NCBI GenBank assembly: GCA_018340375.1
Contig: JAFFJZ010000001.1
Span: forward strand, 38,370,001-38,434,000
Direction of reading: 5' to 3'
Origin: Gonatopus flavifemur
Lineage: Eukaryota; Arthropoda; Insecta; Hymenoptera; Dryinidae
DNA: 64,000 nt
Both the position numbers and the translations under genes were made by a program. This document shows, in pieces, positions 1-10,702 of the stretch. The notes beneath the pieces are model-generated. The model saw only the letters and a list, made by a program, of their open reading frames with translations. It made no database searches and had not been told where the DNA came from. How positions within the stretch are numbered: the first letter of the stretch is position 1; the number at the start of each line of letters is the position of its first letter.

Positions 1-215
1 AGTTATTGAGGAATTAAGAGAGAATACGTGTCACACATTGCACGTTGCTTGATGAATAAAATAATTCATTAATTGTCATTTTCCATTCAACACTTGAATT
101 ATATTTCCCTAATACAACGCCGATCAACTCTCCGATAAAAACATCCCATCCAAGTGCTTGAAGTTGGGTGAGAGATTACGATTCCTGTAACTTCAAGTTT
201 CAAACCTACAGTTCA

Positions 216-449
216 CACCGAGAGAAAAAGCATGCTTTAGAAGCATGGCACACTTCAATGCTTCTAACGCATTTTTTACAACGTACTTTTAACGCTCGGG
301 ACTCATGCAGTTAACGCAGGAGACCATGCTTTTTGGGTATGTGTCACATGCTTTCTAAGCATGGGTACCGAGCGTTGGAAGCACGTTATGACAAATGCAT
401 TATAAACTTTAGCGCGTCATACTTCTGCAGTATGCTTTTTCTCTCGGTG
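216..449. mobile_element. Short inverted-repeat element (MITE-like)
   Basis: The ends form an 18-base perfect inverted repeat: CACCGAGAGAAAAAGCAT at 216-233 and its complement at 432-449. The interior repeats smaller motifs such as AGCATG and TAACGC several times in both orientations and has no coding frame. Size and structure fit a non-autonomous DNA transposon. No clear target-site duplication was seen, so the superfamily is unknown. Confidence 0.7.
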
Positions 450-2679
450 CAGGAATCATAATATAAGAATGTTGAGGTACCTGCTTTTCTTTTGCATCTT
501 TCCGGCAAGTAAACTTCGAAGCTCTATTACAAATTGTATATTTCGCAATTGAAGGTGATAAAATGCATTCTAATTTGGGATAATTGAAACCAAAGCGACG
601 TTTTATTCGTCTCCTAGTGCGTTGGGAATATCAATTGCTTTCAATTGAATAATTAGCCCGCTGAAATGCCTTTGGTTCATCGGGTTTCAAGATTCTTTTG
701 TAGGTAAGAGAACACATGTACAGGCTAATTAAATCAAGATAAGTGGGTTTGAAATAACAGAAATCCCTCAAACTGAATCTCATTGTCTATTTTTTTTCGC
801 GTTCTAAAGTAGAGTCCACTCTGGTTATAAGTCGATCAACACTGTGAAAAAATTCAATCTGAAAATTCAGACAATGTGACTGTAATTTTTCACAGCCACT
901 TTCTTCTGGAGTTCCAGAAAAATTTCATTGAATTTCCAGCAGGAATGTTTTTACAGTGAAAAAAGAATTCCATTTTTTCTTATATTCACGCTAAATGTTC
1001 TATAATTCAAAAGACAGTTTTCACTGTGACTGTTGACAAATACAATTGATAAATAGAAAACTACGTATGAACTGAATTACAAATAGCATAAGAAGACTGA
1101 AATGTGAAATCAGTAGTGTAAACCCGAGAAGGCCAGACAATCGGCAGTGCAGAGTAAATCAAAATCAGTCCATGACAAATACTTCCATTTTGATTTCTCT
1201 CGAACTCACGTGGAATTCTGCTATCATCATCAATATAATCTCAATACAATTTTTTCCAGACTATCCATCTATACAGAATACGTGTATAGCATAAATGTAC
1301 GAAATATTCCACACATAATTCTTCTTCCAGAACAGAATTATCATACATTTTCGTTTTTTATACTGATTCATTATTTTCAATGGAATTTATTCGTTATTTT
1401 TTATGCATACACTAATGAATAGAAACTCGTGACATGAATGAAGGTATAAACAAGTGAAAAATAAATAAAATAACTGAACAACATAATATTTGAATCAGAA
1501 TGTTGCGAAGAACATACAGGGCGCACTGAATTCCAATAAAGCATGTGCTTTCAAATGAATGTGAATGGAATATCTGGGAATCTTGAGAAAATTTGAAAGG
1601 GAAGAGACAAAGAAAAAGGAACACAGTCAGAATAGAACGCAGATGCAAAGTCGTGTATTTTTCCTTTTCTTTGATTTTATTTTGCTCTATTCAAGATTAT
1701 CAATACATTTTATACGAAATCCTGAAGGGTGAATGACTATACATGAAAAAAGGGAACTGTGAATTGAAAAATCATCCAATTAGGCTCCTTCATTTCGAAA
1801 TCATTCGAGTATAAATGAAGTTATGAGAGATTTTCACTTCTTCTCTTCCTATCTAGTTGAATGTAATCGCATTTTTGATTTAACGGTAAGGGAGCTGATT
1901 TTGGCCTTCTTCGCATTGTTGATTATTTGGTCCGTGTTGTTGACAAATAAACGTGAAGAGTCAATCGAATGTTCCCAAAAGTGAGTAGTTATGCAAAACC
2001 AACACTGTTGAAAACGTTAATGGGAAACTCCACATCAATGTTCGGAAATTATTAACACATACACGTGTTAGACATTTCCCGTATTTTACCGGAAATTTAT
2101 TCGGAAATGATAGTAAAAGTCCCATAAAGTTTGAAATTTTCAGTTAAATTCATGGGAAATTTCATATACATTCACCTGACATTGATTTCCTATCCCATGA
2201 TCGGGATTTTTTGGTTGCCACGTATAGGAAGATTGCGATCATTTTTTACAGTGAATATAATGAAATGGAAAATATTTGGTTCTTTTGTTCGGATAGACCC
2301 AGCATCCAGTAGCGATACTTCAGCTTCGAAGCAGTGTTTTCTGAGAATCTTATGTCAAAACTGTCGCTAGTCTTCCTATAATCCGCAGTATTTGTTTATA
2401 AAAGAAAACATTCATTCCCAGCTAAGTAAATCCCTCTGAGAGAATGATGGATGTGTAGTACAGTTGATCACATATTCTATTAACCAATATCTCAATAAAA
2501 TCTTCATCGATATTCAATATTCACAAACATGTAGTGAGTATACTGTTCACAATTTCTTGAATTCTCATTCATGTTTCAAATGCACTTGCAAATGAAATTC
2601 CCAATTCTTTGTGATTGAATTAGGAATTCAATCGCATTCAATTGAATTTTCAATTTTTGCTACATTATATTACCCATAA
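450..2679. other. Non-coding stretch
   Basis: No frame here shows protein-like composition or a domain. Between about 839 and 1035 the motif CACTGTGAAAAA and its complement recur, which suggests an old decayed MITE, but its boundaries could not be set. The rest is AT-rich sequence without recognisable function. Confidence 0.5.
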
Positions 2680-2681
2680 TA

Positions 2682-3235
2682 CAGTCTGTTCTTCGAATAG
2701 TGCCGCTCCTCCTCATTCGTGCTCGACCTCTGCCCCCATCACTTATCACATTGTCGTCTAGCATCGCATTTGAAAACGTCTCTCGCAATAGTGTCACCCG
2801 CAAATATCATCGAGAACTCTATAAAACTGATAATCGATTGATCTGAGCCATGTTTTCTCTCGAAAAATAAACTGAGATGAAGGAGTAGAAAGTTGATGTG
2901 ATTACTGGGCACTGAATCAAAAAGGAATCACCAAACAATGCTACAAATAATCCCAAATATCGGATGTGCAAATAGAAATGTGATTGCATGAAGTTTGATA
3001 ATATTTTTCGACATAAAAATATAATAATCTTTCTTCAAACATGAGATTGAAATTGATTCTGCAAATCTTGCACATAATAGAAGAACAAATTACTTTGGTA
3101 ACGCGTGGCACTGTTGCGAGAGTGAGTTACGAATGTTGAGAACGTACGCGTACGTCAATGGTGGGGGTATCTGAGTGCCAAGAAAAATACTCCCGCATAC
3201 TTTCCCATCACCGGCACTATTCAAAGAGCGGACTG
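2682..3235. mobile_element. TA-flanked inverted-repeat element, about 0.55 kb
   Basis: The termini are imperfect inverted repeats of about 24 bases, beginning CAGTC at 2682 and ending GACTG at 3235, and reading roughly CAGTCYGYTCTTYGAATAG inwards. Both ends are flanked by TA, the target-site duplication of Tc1/mariner-type elements. A second inner pair (tagtgtcac near 2791 and gtggcactgt near 3106) continues the symmetry. There is no coding frame, so it is non-autonomous. Confidence 0.65.
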
Positions 3236-6200
3236 TAACTCAATTTCCTCGTCCTTCGTTATTTTCATTATCTCAAAGTCACTGTTCTCGTTGATTAATT
3301 CGAATGAACTTACACTCACAACAGTAAATTCTTTCGCTACATCCTCCAAACGATTCAACTAGTTTTTGCAAAACATCGCACAAGGAAGAGAAGAAATAGG
3401 TTGGATATCCATCGATCTTCACCGTCTTTGGACCACTGATTGATGTGGATGACACTGACTTTCATTGGAGTCAAGAAACAACGTCACCACGCCAAGTTTG
3501 TACTGCGTGAAATTGACTGTCGAGAGATGAATATTTAGTTTTTGGAGACAAACCCGTGGGCCGATCGAATATATCTGGATTTTTCTCAAGAGACTACTAC
3601 TGGTTGTCTCAAATATAATGCTATCAAAGGCAGATGATGGAGGAATTTTGTATGTTTATCGCGAATGATCCATTATCGGAAGCATTCAGTATCAACATAC
3701 ACAAAGCTGTTGGCTTCTCACGGTCCTTGTTACATTTCTCTTTTGTATCTTATCTCCTCCTAGCGTCACAGAACAAACGTTATATTCAATAAGAGTTGTT
3801 TACAGGATCGATCAATCGTGTCTTGATTCTTGGATACTGAGTATCCATCTTCTTCTCGTGTTTCCTTTTGTCGAGGTGATTCAATCGGTTATTTGTACCG
3901 ATGCTCCACCTATTTTATGGAACAAATTTCGAGGTATTCATGTATGGTTGAATGTTTTATGGAGTTGTGATCTGTGCAGTGTCATGAGCGATGTATATTT
4001 TTGAGAACGGTTATACTTGATCCTTGGCACCCTAAAAAGCTTGTTGAAGAGAAACTTGGTTCATGTTTTGGATGGGCAATTATATCTGTCTTAGAATTCC
4101 AGATCTCAAATAAGATTCATAAAACTTTCAGACAAATCTCCAATTTTGAACGAATCAAATCAAAATAGAAATCCACATGAATCACGAAGCGAGTTCTTAC
4201 CTCTATCCTCATTCCCAAAGCAAGATGGAAATAACAGATGATAGCAGTTCAATGGTAACTCATATCTTTGAATCAACATGTACATCGATGCTTAGGAATA
4301 GGATCGCTGTTTCCACTATAAATAGAGAAAAGTGGAATAAGATGAGCTGCTGGGTGTCCCAATCGTTATATCTATCAACGCTCTGGTCTTCCGCGTTGCT
4401 CGAAGGTATAACTCGAATCAACAGTTTTATAGTTGTTGAATGTCGATTTCATGTTCGAACAATACGGGAGGGAAATAGGTTTGCAAATCAAACAATCGAT
4501 TCGTGATACTCCGCAGTGCATTTCATATCCTGCTTTGATCTACTATTAAAAACCACAATCAGGAATGAAGTTAGTTTTTAGGTTCAAAATGCATCGAATG
4601 ATAAGGGTTCATTTCAGTTCACAGAATAAGACGCACACACTAAAATACCTTTGAACATCCCACATACACGATCAAACGAGATTACTCCAACCAGTATATG
4701 GACGATTTGATGATTTACCGTGTGAGCTTCCTCTCAAGCGCATGAGGGAGTAGTATAGTCCTCATTGAATAGGATGTGATTAACGGGAATTTGATCGAAT
4801 GAGCAATTAAATGGAGAACTTTGAGTACCTATCAATGGGTACGACTTGAATATCGTGTGTGAATTTAAATGACTATCCCGAATTGAATGGTGAAAACATT
4901 CATGATTTGTATATTCCTGTAACATTATAGTATGAAATACTTCGGGATGTGAACAAGATCAGAAGAATAAGGGAACAAGAAACTCACGAGTCTTTATAAT
5001 TTCTTCAGTTCTAGTAGGAACTCTGAAGTGCAACAGTATATTCATGTGAATACAAAAGACGTGAATATTGCATTCACTAACTTGGAATGATAACGTCCCG
5101 TGAGAAGGAATTATGCAGAGATTTTGTATAAAACAACTTTTTCAAACTTCTTATTTACACATTCGGTTTTTATTTCATTTCATTCCAGGGTTTCAACAAT
5201 AATTATCAACATGTCGTTCATTCCCACACATCAGTTTGAATTCCTTGAAATTTCAAGATTTTATCTCATATCGATCTCATGAAGGGCATTCAAAATTATC
5301 TCATTTCGAAATAATGGTGAATATTCAATGATAATAATTATCAAAATACATTTGAGTATGAAGATTCTTCTAACGATACAGGGGATTGGAGGGATAATTG
5401 ATTAAGAATCATCCTTGTCAATCCACATAATGCAGGTAGGAATTGAGAACATCTTGAAAGGTCACGATCAGATTCAATTCGAATTTGGAGAATAATGACA
5501 GATGGTGTAGGTGAATCTTCAATCACTGCGATTGAATTTTGAAAATCCTATATAGTTTTGATAGCTTTGACATGAAATAAGAAAACGTGATTTATACGAT
5601 AGGAATATTTCATCATGTTGAAGATACGATTACATATCAGATTATTGCAGATTATTAATCAAGTCACATAAGATTGCGATTCCATTACAGTCAATGGTTC
5701 TTCGGTGGAATATATATTTATATCGGAAGTGAAGAAGAGAGGAGGAAGAATTGAGGGAAGAGAAAGATCCGAAGTAGTATTAATTGCGAGAAATTTAATA
5801 TGAGATTATAGACTTAACTCATTCTCTCACGATGTGCGTCGGGTGCTTCACTTTTGAATGTTCCTGACTTTCGAAGGCTGTCGTTTCCCAGGATCGGTTG
5901 GACTGTTAGTTGTGTCGAGATGGAATTTATCCACCCTTTTCAATGAGATCCATAGAATGAGAATAATGTCAATAATTTATATTCTTTTTTTTTTCATCGA
6001 GGACAACGATAATTGTTCTTTATCGTAGACGCTTTGTGTTATCATATCCATTCGCACCCTGTTCTCTGCTTTCTGTATAAAAACTTGTCTAATAATCATA
6101 TTAGACAAGTCAGTTCCCAATAAGTTAGTGATCACTTTTTCCTAATTAGCGTTTCCTCATCAGTGCCTCATCAGTAATAGGGAAAACTGGTTATATTTTT

Positions 6201-6280
6201 ACGAGGGTAATGAAACTTCTACCACGTTTGATTCAAAATTTCATAGTAGTTCCATACGAGGTATGGAACTTTTTTCCATA
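3236..6280. other. Non-coding stretch with one short hairpin
   Basis: No credible coding frame was seen. Frames at about 3974-4168 and 4177-4506 lack any recognisable domain and start-site context. A strong hairpin lies at 6083-6110. Just before the next element, 6252-6280 holds short CCATAC/GTATGG inverted motifs that echo its terminal sequence. Confidence 0.5.
6083..6110. repeat. Perfect 11-bp hairpin
   Basis: ACTTGTCTAAT and its complement flank a 6-base loop. There is no T-run or gene context to identify it as a terminator or small RNA. It may be part of a decayed inverted-repeat element. Confidence 0.5.
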
Positions 6281-6632
6281 CACTGAAAAAAAAGGTATGG
6301 CTCTCACAACTCTGCTATTCATGTGTTCTTCCTGTCGGGAGGTATGAGGATGCCGGTATAGCTCCAGATACACTGAAAAAAATACTCCGGTCAATATATG
6401 GACAGCAAGAATGACTGCTATTTCAACCGGAATTCTAGTTAAATGAATCAAGTCTCCGGCAAATTTAACGAGGGCTCCGGTAAATTTAACAAGAATTCCA
6501 GTAGAAGTCACAGATATTCCTTGCTGTCCATATAGTAACCGGAATTCTGGTAAAATTAACAGTTCATTTTTTTCCGTGTAGCAAGAACACATGAATAGTA
6601 GAGCTGTGAGAGCCATACCTTTTTTTTCAGTG
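6281..6632. mobile_element. Hairpin MITE with 50-bp terminal inverted repeats, interrupted
   Basis: Bases 6281-6330 and 6583-6632 are inverted copies with about two mismatches, starting CACTGAAAAAAAAGGTATGG. TA flanks both ends, fitting a Tc1/mariner-type non-autonomous element. The interior holds a second complete TA-flanked element (6371-6578). Removing it leaves a roughly 140-bp near-hairpin. There is no protein-coding content. Confidence 0.85.
6371..6578. mobile_element. Nested TA-flanked MITE, 208 bp
   Basis: The ends are CACTGAAAAAAA and TTTTTTTCCGTG with TA on both sides (6369-6370 and 6579-6580). An inner inverted repeat (ccgg...atatggacagcaag near 6387 and its complement near 6519-6542) and short copies of ctccggYaaatttaac near 6452 and 6476 lie between them. 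It sits inside the older 6281-6632 element, so it inserted later. Confidence 0.78.
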
Positions 6633-7215
6633 TAGACTGAAATTGGTTCTCATGTCTAAATCTTTTGATAAATTCACGAAACATAATAATTTGCCTGATG
6701 AAAGGAATGGCATTAACTTTAAATGCTACATCATTCTTATTGTTTCTTGTGAATCTCTCTGCGTCAATTGATGGTGACGAAACTACGACTGATTCATTAA
6801 TCGTTCAGAAAATGAATCGAAAATTTCATGTGTATCGTCAGATTAACCCTTCAAGTATACACAGTTGCGAATTCGCACCAACCATTTTCACATTTTTTGT
6901 TTTTCGTCAAACATTGATTTTATTCTTGCGTTTTCGTCACTAATCAAATGAGAGATTTGTGAATTCCTTTCCATACCACGTCAATCAGCACAGTTTTTCC
7001 TTCAAATTGAAAGAAAAAGGAAGGTCATATTGGTCGAATAGGAACCGAGTTATTATTCGATAAAGTTGCGTAGTGCGAATTTGCACCTGTGTGTACTCCG
7101 AAGGTGTGAAAGGATGTGTGTGCTTGGTGGCTCAATTTGAACACATTACGATACTCAATGTTGTATATCGTGCTTGATCATTAATGGTTTTCTTATATAT
7201 TATGAAATAACTGTA
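6633..7215. other. Non-coding stretch
   Basis: No recognisable feature. The frame at 6665-6943 encodes no known motif. Confidence 0.4.
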
Positions 7216-7458
7216 CACTGAGAGAAGAGCGATTTGGAAGTTCAGTAAATAGTAATATACTTGTTCGATAAATCTAAATATTACTGAAGTTTCAGCGATG
7301 ATATAATAATGATTGAAGAACACTGAGTAATGTGAAGCCAAATTTCAGTAATCCTTCTTGAAATTTCATGAAGCATCGCTGAAAGTTCAGTAACATTTAG
7401 ATTTATCGAACAAGTATACTACTATTTACTGAATCTCCAAATCGCTCTTCTCTCAGTT
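7216..7458. mobile_element. Foldback MITE with arms of about 100 bp
   Basis: The left arm starts CACTGAGAGAAGAGCGATTT at 7216, and its inverted copy ends at 7458 with one changed terminal base. Arms pair over about 100 bases, including a shared segment reading ATACTTGTTCGATAAATCTA. TA flanks both ends (7214-7215 and 7459-7460). It is non-coding, and its termini belong to the CACTG group seen elsewhere in the window. Confidence 0.85.
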
Positions 7459-7887
7459 TAGCATTCTTAAAATATCGAAATATCAGCATTCTCAATTATT
7501 CAATACACGTTTCATTTGAACCATAAATTTTGCAACATCAGTATCCATAAAATAACATATTTTCAAAATTCAGTATTTTCAATCAGTCCCCATGTGGATA
7601 AACGGTTCAAACTCCAATTATGTACTTGCGTTTCAATCTATGAATATTTGGAAATATGATAAAGCTTTGAGTCAAACATCACATGTTGATCCGCTTATAT
7701 ACATTGGGACTGTTTTTCAATTAATATCATTTTCCGATATGGTTAAAGTTCATGTATATAATTGTATTCGACATGAGGATAATCTATAAAACATATATGA
7801 ACGAAATATTGAAATATACTCGATCGTAATTGATTGTTGAGTTCCTTTTTAATCCAAAAAGTACTTCATTACAAGAATCTTTGAAAT

Positions 7888-8433
7888 TAGAGATGGGCGA
7901 TCTCGATTTGATCTGCACAAGATCGATTTTTTTTATCTCGCGATTTTTTCTATGAATTCTTTTTGTTTGGATTTTTCATTTGATCCATGAATTAGGAATT
8001 TTTTCAACATTCGCGGGAAAATGAAAAATAGATAGAACGTTTTTAACCTCGTGAGAATAATTGAGCAATTAGGGAGAATTGAATCAATAAAAATGAAAAC
8101 AATAAAAAAGAGGAAATAATTGAATCTAAATCGAATTTGATAATCAAATTACTGGTGATATGCAATTGATATTGTCCAAACTCTGAATTTTATTTCTATA
8201 TCATTTTATTTTTATCTCTGAGAGTCTGATTTCTACTTCTCTTATTCGAATGAAAAATTCAATCGATCTGAGTTGGAAATAAAACATGTTCAAAGTTGAA
8301 TCTTTTCTACTTGCAATATAGATCGATTTATGAAATTCGATGTTTTTGTTACGATCTATCGGAAATATCGGAACAGAAATTCACAATTCTACGATTCTTA
8401 GAGACCGATTTTTTCTCCAGATCGCCAATCCTA
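7888..8433. mobile_element. hAT-like non-autonomous element
   Basis: The left end TAGAGATGGGCGATCT and the right end AGATCGCCAATCCTA are inverted counterparts. They resemble the TAGRG-type ends of insect hAT elements. GATC/GATT-rich subterminal motifs recur inside both ends. No transposase frame remains. An 8-bp target duplication could not be confirmed, so the class call rests on terminal similarity only. Confidence 0.6.
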
Positions 8434-8523
8434 GTTTCAGTATGAATCGATTGAAAACTATCAAAATAGCTGGAAGTTTCGTGTTTGAATCGAGTTGTTA
8501 TTCATATATATATATATATATAT

Positions 8524-9242
8524 TAGGGGTGTGCGGGTAGCACTTTTTATCGGGTCGGGTCGGGTTCGGGTATTTGTATTTCTTCTTGGGTCGGGTCGGG
8601 TCGGGTCGGGTACCCGATTAAATCGGGTTTTCCAAGTCGGGTACCCGAATATAATAAAATCGCTTGAATTTAATATTTTCAACTTCTATTCGAAGTTGCC
8701 ATTGCCGTTGATATTGTAAGGACAAATTGTCTTGAGCGATTGTAGGAATAAGGGGATTTCATATGAATTCAATTCTAATATGAAGAATGCCATATTCACT
8801 ACAAGTCTATTAGGGTTGTTACTCCATGTAATTGATTATGCAGCGCATTAAGAAATCTCCAAATTGCTTCATGAAATGTTTATATTTATTTTTTAATTCA
8901 ATTTAAAAATTTAATCACATTCATATCTCATAAATAATATATTATCTATTTTCGTATTTGGTAACCACAATATAGAATCTTCAACATCAATGAGAATAAA
9001 TATTCTTCTTATAAATATCATTCTTTTTTCATATTTTGAAATTTGAATGGAGGAAGCACAACTCTTCCACATGTTTTGTCAGCAATCTTGATCGAGTTGC
9101 TGTCACAATATTTCCTGCTGAGGAAAACGTTTGCTATATTTGAATTACCCGAATGTAATCGGGTACCCAAAAAACTCGGGTAATTGAAAAAACCGACCCG
9201 ACCCGATAAAAACCCGATGACTCGGGTACCCGCGCACCCCTA
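8524..9242 (-). mobile_element. hAT-family internal-deletion element
   Basis: The ends TAGGGGTGTGCGGGTA and TACCCGCGCACCCCTA are inverted copies of a typical hAT terminus. The element lies in an (AT)n tract, so its 8-bp duplication cannot be separated from the repeat. Both subterminal regions are full of CGGGT/ACCCG pentamers, with a long run at about 8549-8612, probably transposase-binding repeats. It keeps the last part of a transposase gene on the minus strand (9029-9133). The rest of the gene is missing, so it would need a transposase supplied in trans. Confidence 0.85.
9029..9133 (-). pseudogene. hAT transposase C-terminal dimerisation remnant
   Basis: Read on the minus strand, this gives FSSAGNIVTATRSRLL followed by TKHVEELCFLHSN and a TGA stop at 9029-9031. 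The pattern FS.AG....T..RSRL....VE.L.FL..N is the conserved C-terminal dimerisation motif of hAT transposases. A TAG codon lies directly upstream at 9134-9136 and no further homologous sequence follows before the element end about 100 bases away, so this is the edge of an internal deletion. It cannot make an active enzyme. Confidence 0.85.
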
Positions 9243-9273
<31 letters not shown>

Positions 9274-9276
9274 TAT
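9243..9276. repeat. (AT)n microsatellite
   Basis: Alternating AT with one G interruption follows the hAT element directly. A matching tract at 8504-8523 precedes it. The two were probably one (AT)n site split by the insertion. Confidence 0.8.
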
Positions 9277-9472
9277 GTTCATTGTTCAAGATCAATAGAT
9301 CCATACAAGGAGTTACACGCTATGCCAATCAGATTCCATACAATACCTAAAATTCTACTTAAATCATACGACTCACAAACATTTAATTTCATACATCATA
9401 AATCATCTTCAGAGTGCCAGATAGCCACCCTGATAGAACAATCTACAAAATCACATGAAGATTTATCCCTCT

Positions 9473-10020
9473 CTAGGAAGATGTAGTAATATATTTTATA
9501 AAATCACATGCTTTCTTCATTCGCCATTTATCAGGATTATTCAGTTGATCTAACCATACATTTTTTATTTCTGCGTGCGAACTTAAGTTCCCAAAGAAGC
9601 TTTCTCTTACTCGATTGAATACTGGACAATCGACAAGTCAATAGTATAGACCGTATTGAGGTATATCTTGACAGAATTTGCAGATCGAGCTATTTTCAAA
9701 TGTATAAATTTGCGAATCGATTATAATCCTTGGCGGAATTCCGTTGATTAAACGTAGTTGAACATAAAATTGTCGCATAGAAGAAGAAATTCTGAGTTGC
9801 AGATATTTTTGTGAGCCCAACACTGGTTCCAAATGTGGATACGACTGGAGTGACGACGAGAGACGAACTTTTTGTATATCCTTATCGTGTAACAAATTTT
9901 TGGATGAGTTCTGATTTGAGAGTGATACAAAAAAATTATTGATAATTTTGAAAAAAAAGTTCGATGTGAAAAGGAATATTATTCCATTCTGATTTAAGAT
10001 AAATTAATAACTCCCGTAGG
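9473..10020 (-). pseudogene. LINE (non-LTR retrotransposon) ORF2 C-terminal fragment
   Basis: The minus strand encodes a decayed C-terminus of a Jockey-like polyprotein: QLRLINGIPPRI, then a Cys-rich knuckle CKFC with a later DCPVFNRVRESFF block and about 45 more residues to a TAG at 9473-9475. The CxxC...CPxF arrangement is the nucleic-acid-binding tail after the reverse transcriptase in many insect LINEs. A TGA interrupts the frame between the CxxC and CPxF parts, and frame changes occur upstream near 9900, where only fragments (KSEWNNIPF) remain. The 5' part is missing. It is a dead 5'-truncated copy. Confidence 0.75.
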
Positions 10021-10439
10021 AATCATCTGGTGACTTACAATGCTCGTAAATAACTCGAGCATTGCTACTAAGACCGAATCGAGTTAATAGAAGGTTTTAT
10101 AAATGTATTGTTAACGCGTGATTCAATTCACACTTTTAGAACATGTTTTTTTCAGAACTTACTTATTGGTTTTCTGCAACTATTAGTTCACCATCAGGCT
10201 GTAACAAAAATTAACGTTATAAAATCCGCGATGATCGGGCGTTCAGCAGTGCAACCTTCTTCTCAACGTTAGGATAACGTGCATGTGTTCATTGGGATTC
10301 ATGGAAGTATTTTTGGATGGTTTATCACAAACGATTTGGCCACTCGAGTAATGCGGAAACTGCGGAAAAAGGTCAAAATTGATTACAATCACACAGTATC
10401 CAAATCCCCCACATACAACTTTGAGTTATATATTCCCTC

Positions 10440-10702
10440 AATTTTTTTCTCCTAGTTACGATGATTGCATTTCGTATGCAACTGTATTCTTTAATCTCTC
10501 TGCATCATTTCCAATTTTATCTTGACCGCGTTTTTATTATTTTTCCTCGTCGAATCGCCTTGCGGGATGAAATTCTAAGTTGGCCCTTATCAACCCTAAT
10601 GTTGTGGTCCACAATTAACATTTTTCTCATTTATTCCAATGCATGCTCCAACTCTCTGCTGTTTTCTGCCAACACTGCAATATAATCTACAAATCCCAAC
10701 AT
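10440..10702 (-). pseudogene. LINE reverse-transcriptase palm remnant
   Basis: The minus strand reads GFVDYIAVLAENSRELEHAL. It aligns with the FADDIAVLAE active-site block of LINE reverse transcriptases, with the second catalytic Asp replaced by Tyr. Further on, IRVDKGQLRISSRK matches the K(I)NxxKTKxLVxSRK motif and KEYSCIRNAII matches the usual EFKYLGSxIT block. Several in-frame stops are present. The type differs from the Cys-rich fragment next to it, so it is probably a separate insertion. Confidence 0.72.

Noticed and set aside
8549..8612. Telomere-like repeat
   Set aside because: The pentamer is CGGGT, not the insect telomere unit TTAGG, and it lies at a transposon end.
8461..8719. Arg/Pro-rich and Gly-rich frames on both strands
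   Set aside because: They are translations of the CGGGT pentamer array in a hAT element end, not a protein.
9253..9486. Plus-strand 77-codon frame
   Set aside because: It is antisense to the C-terminal part of a LINE fragment and has no motif.
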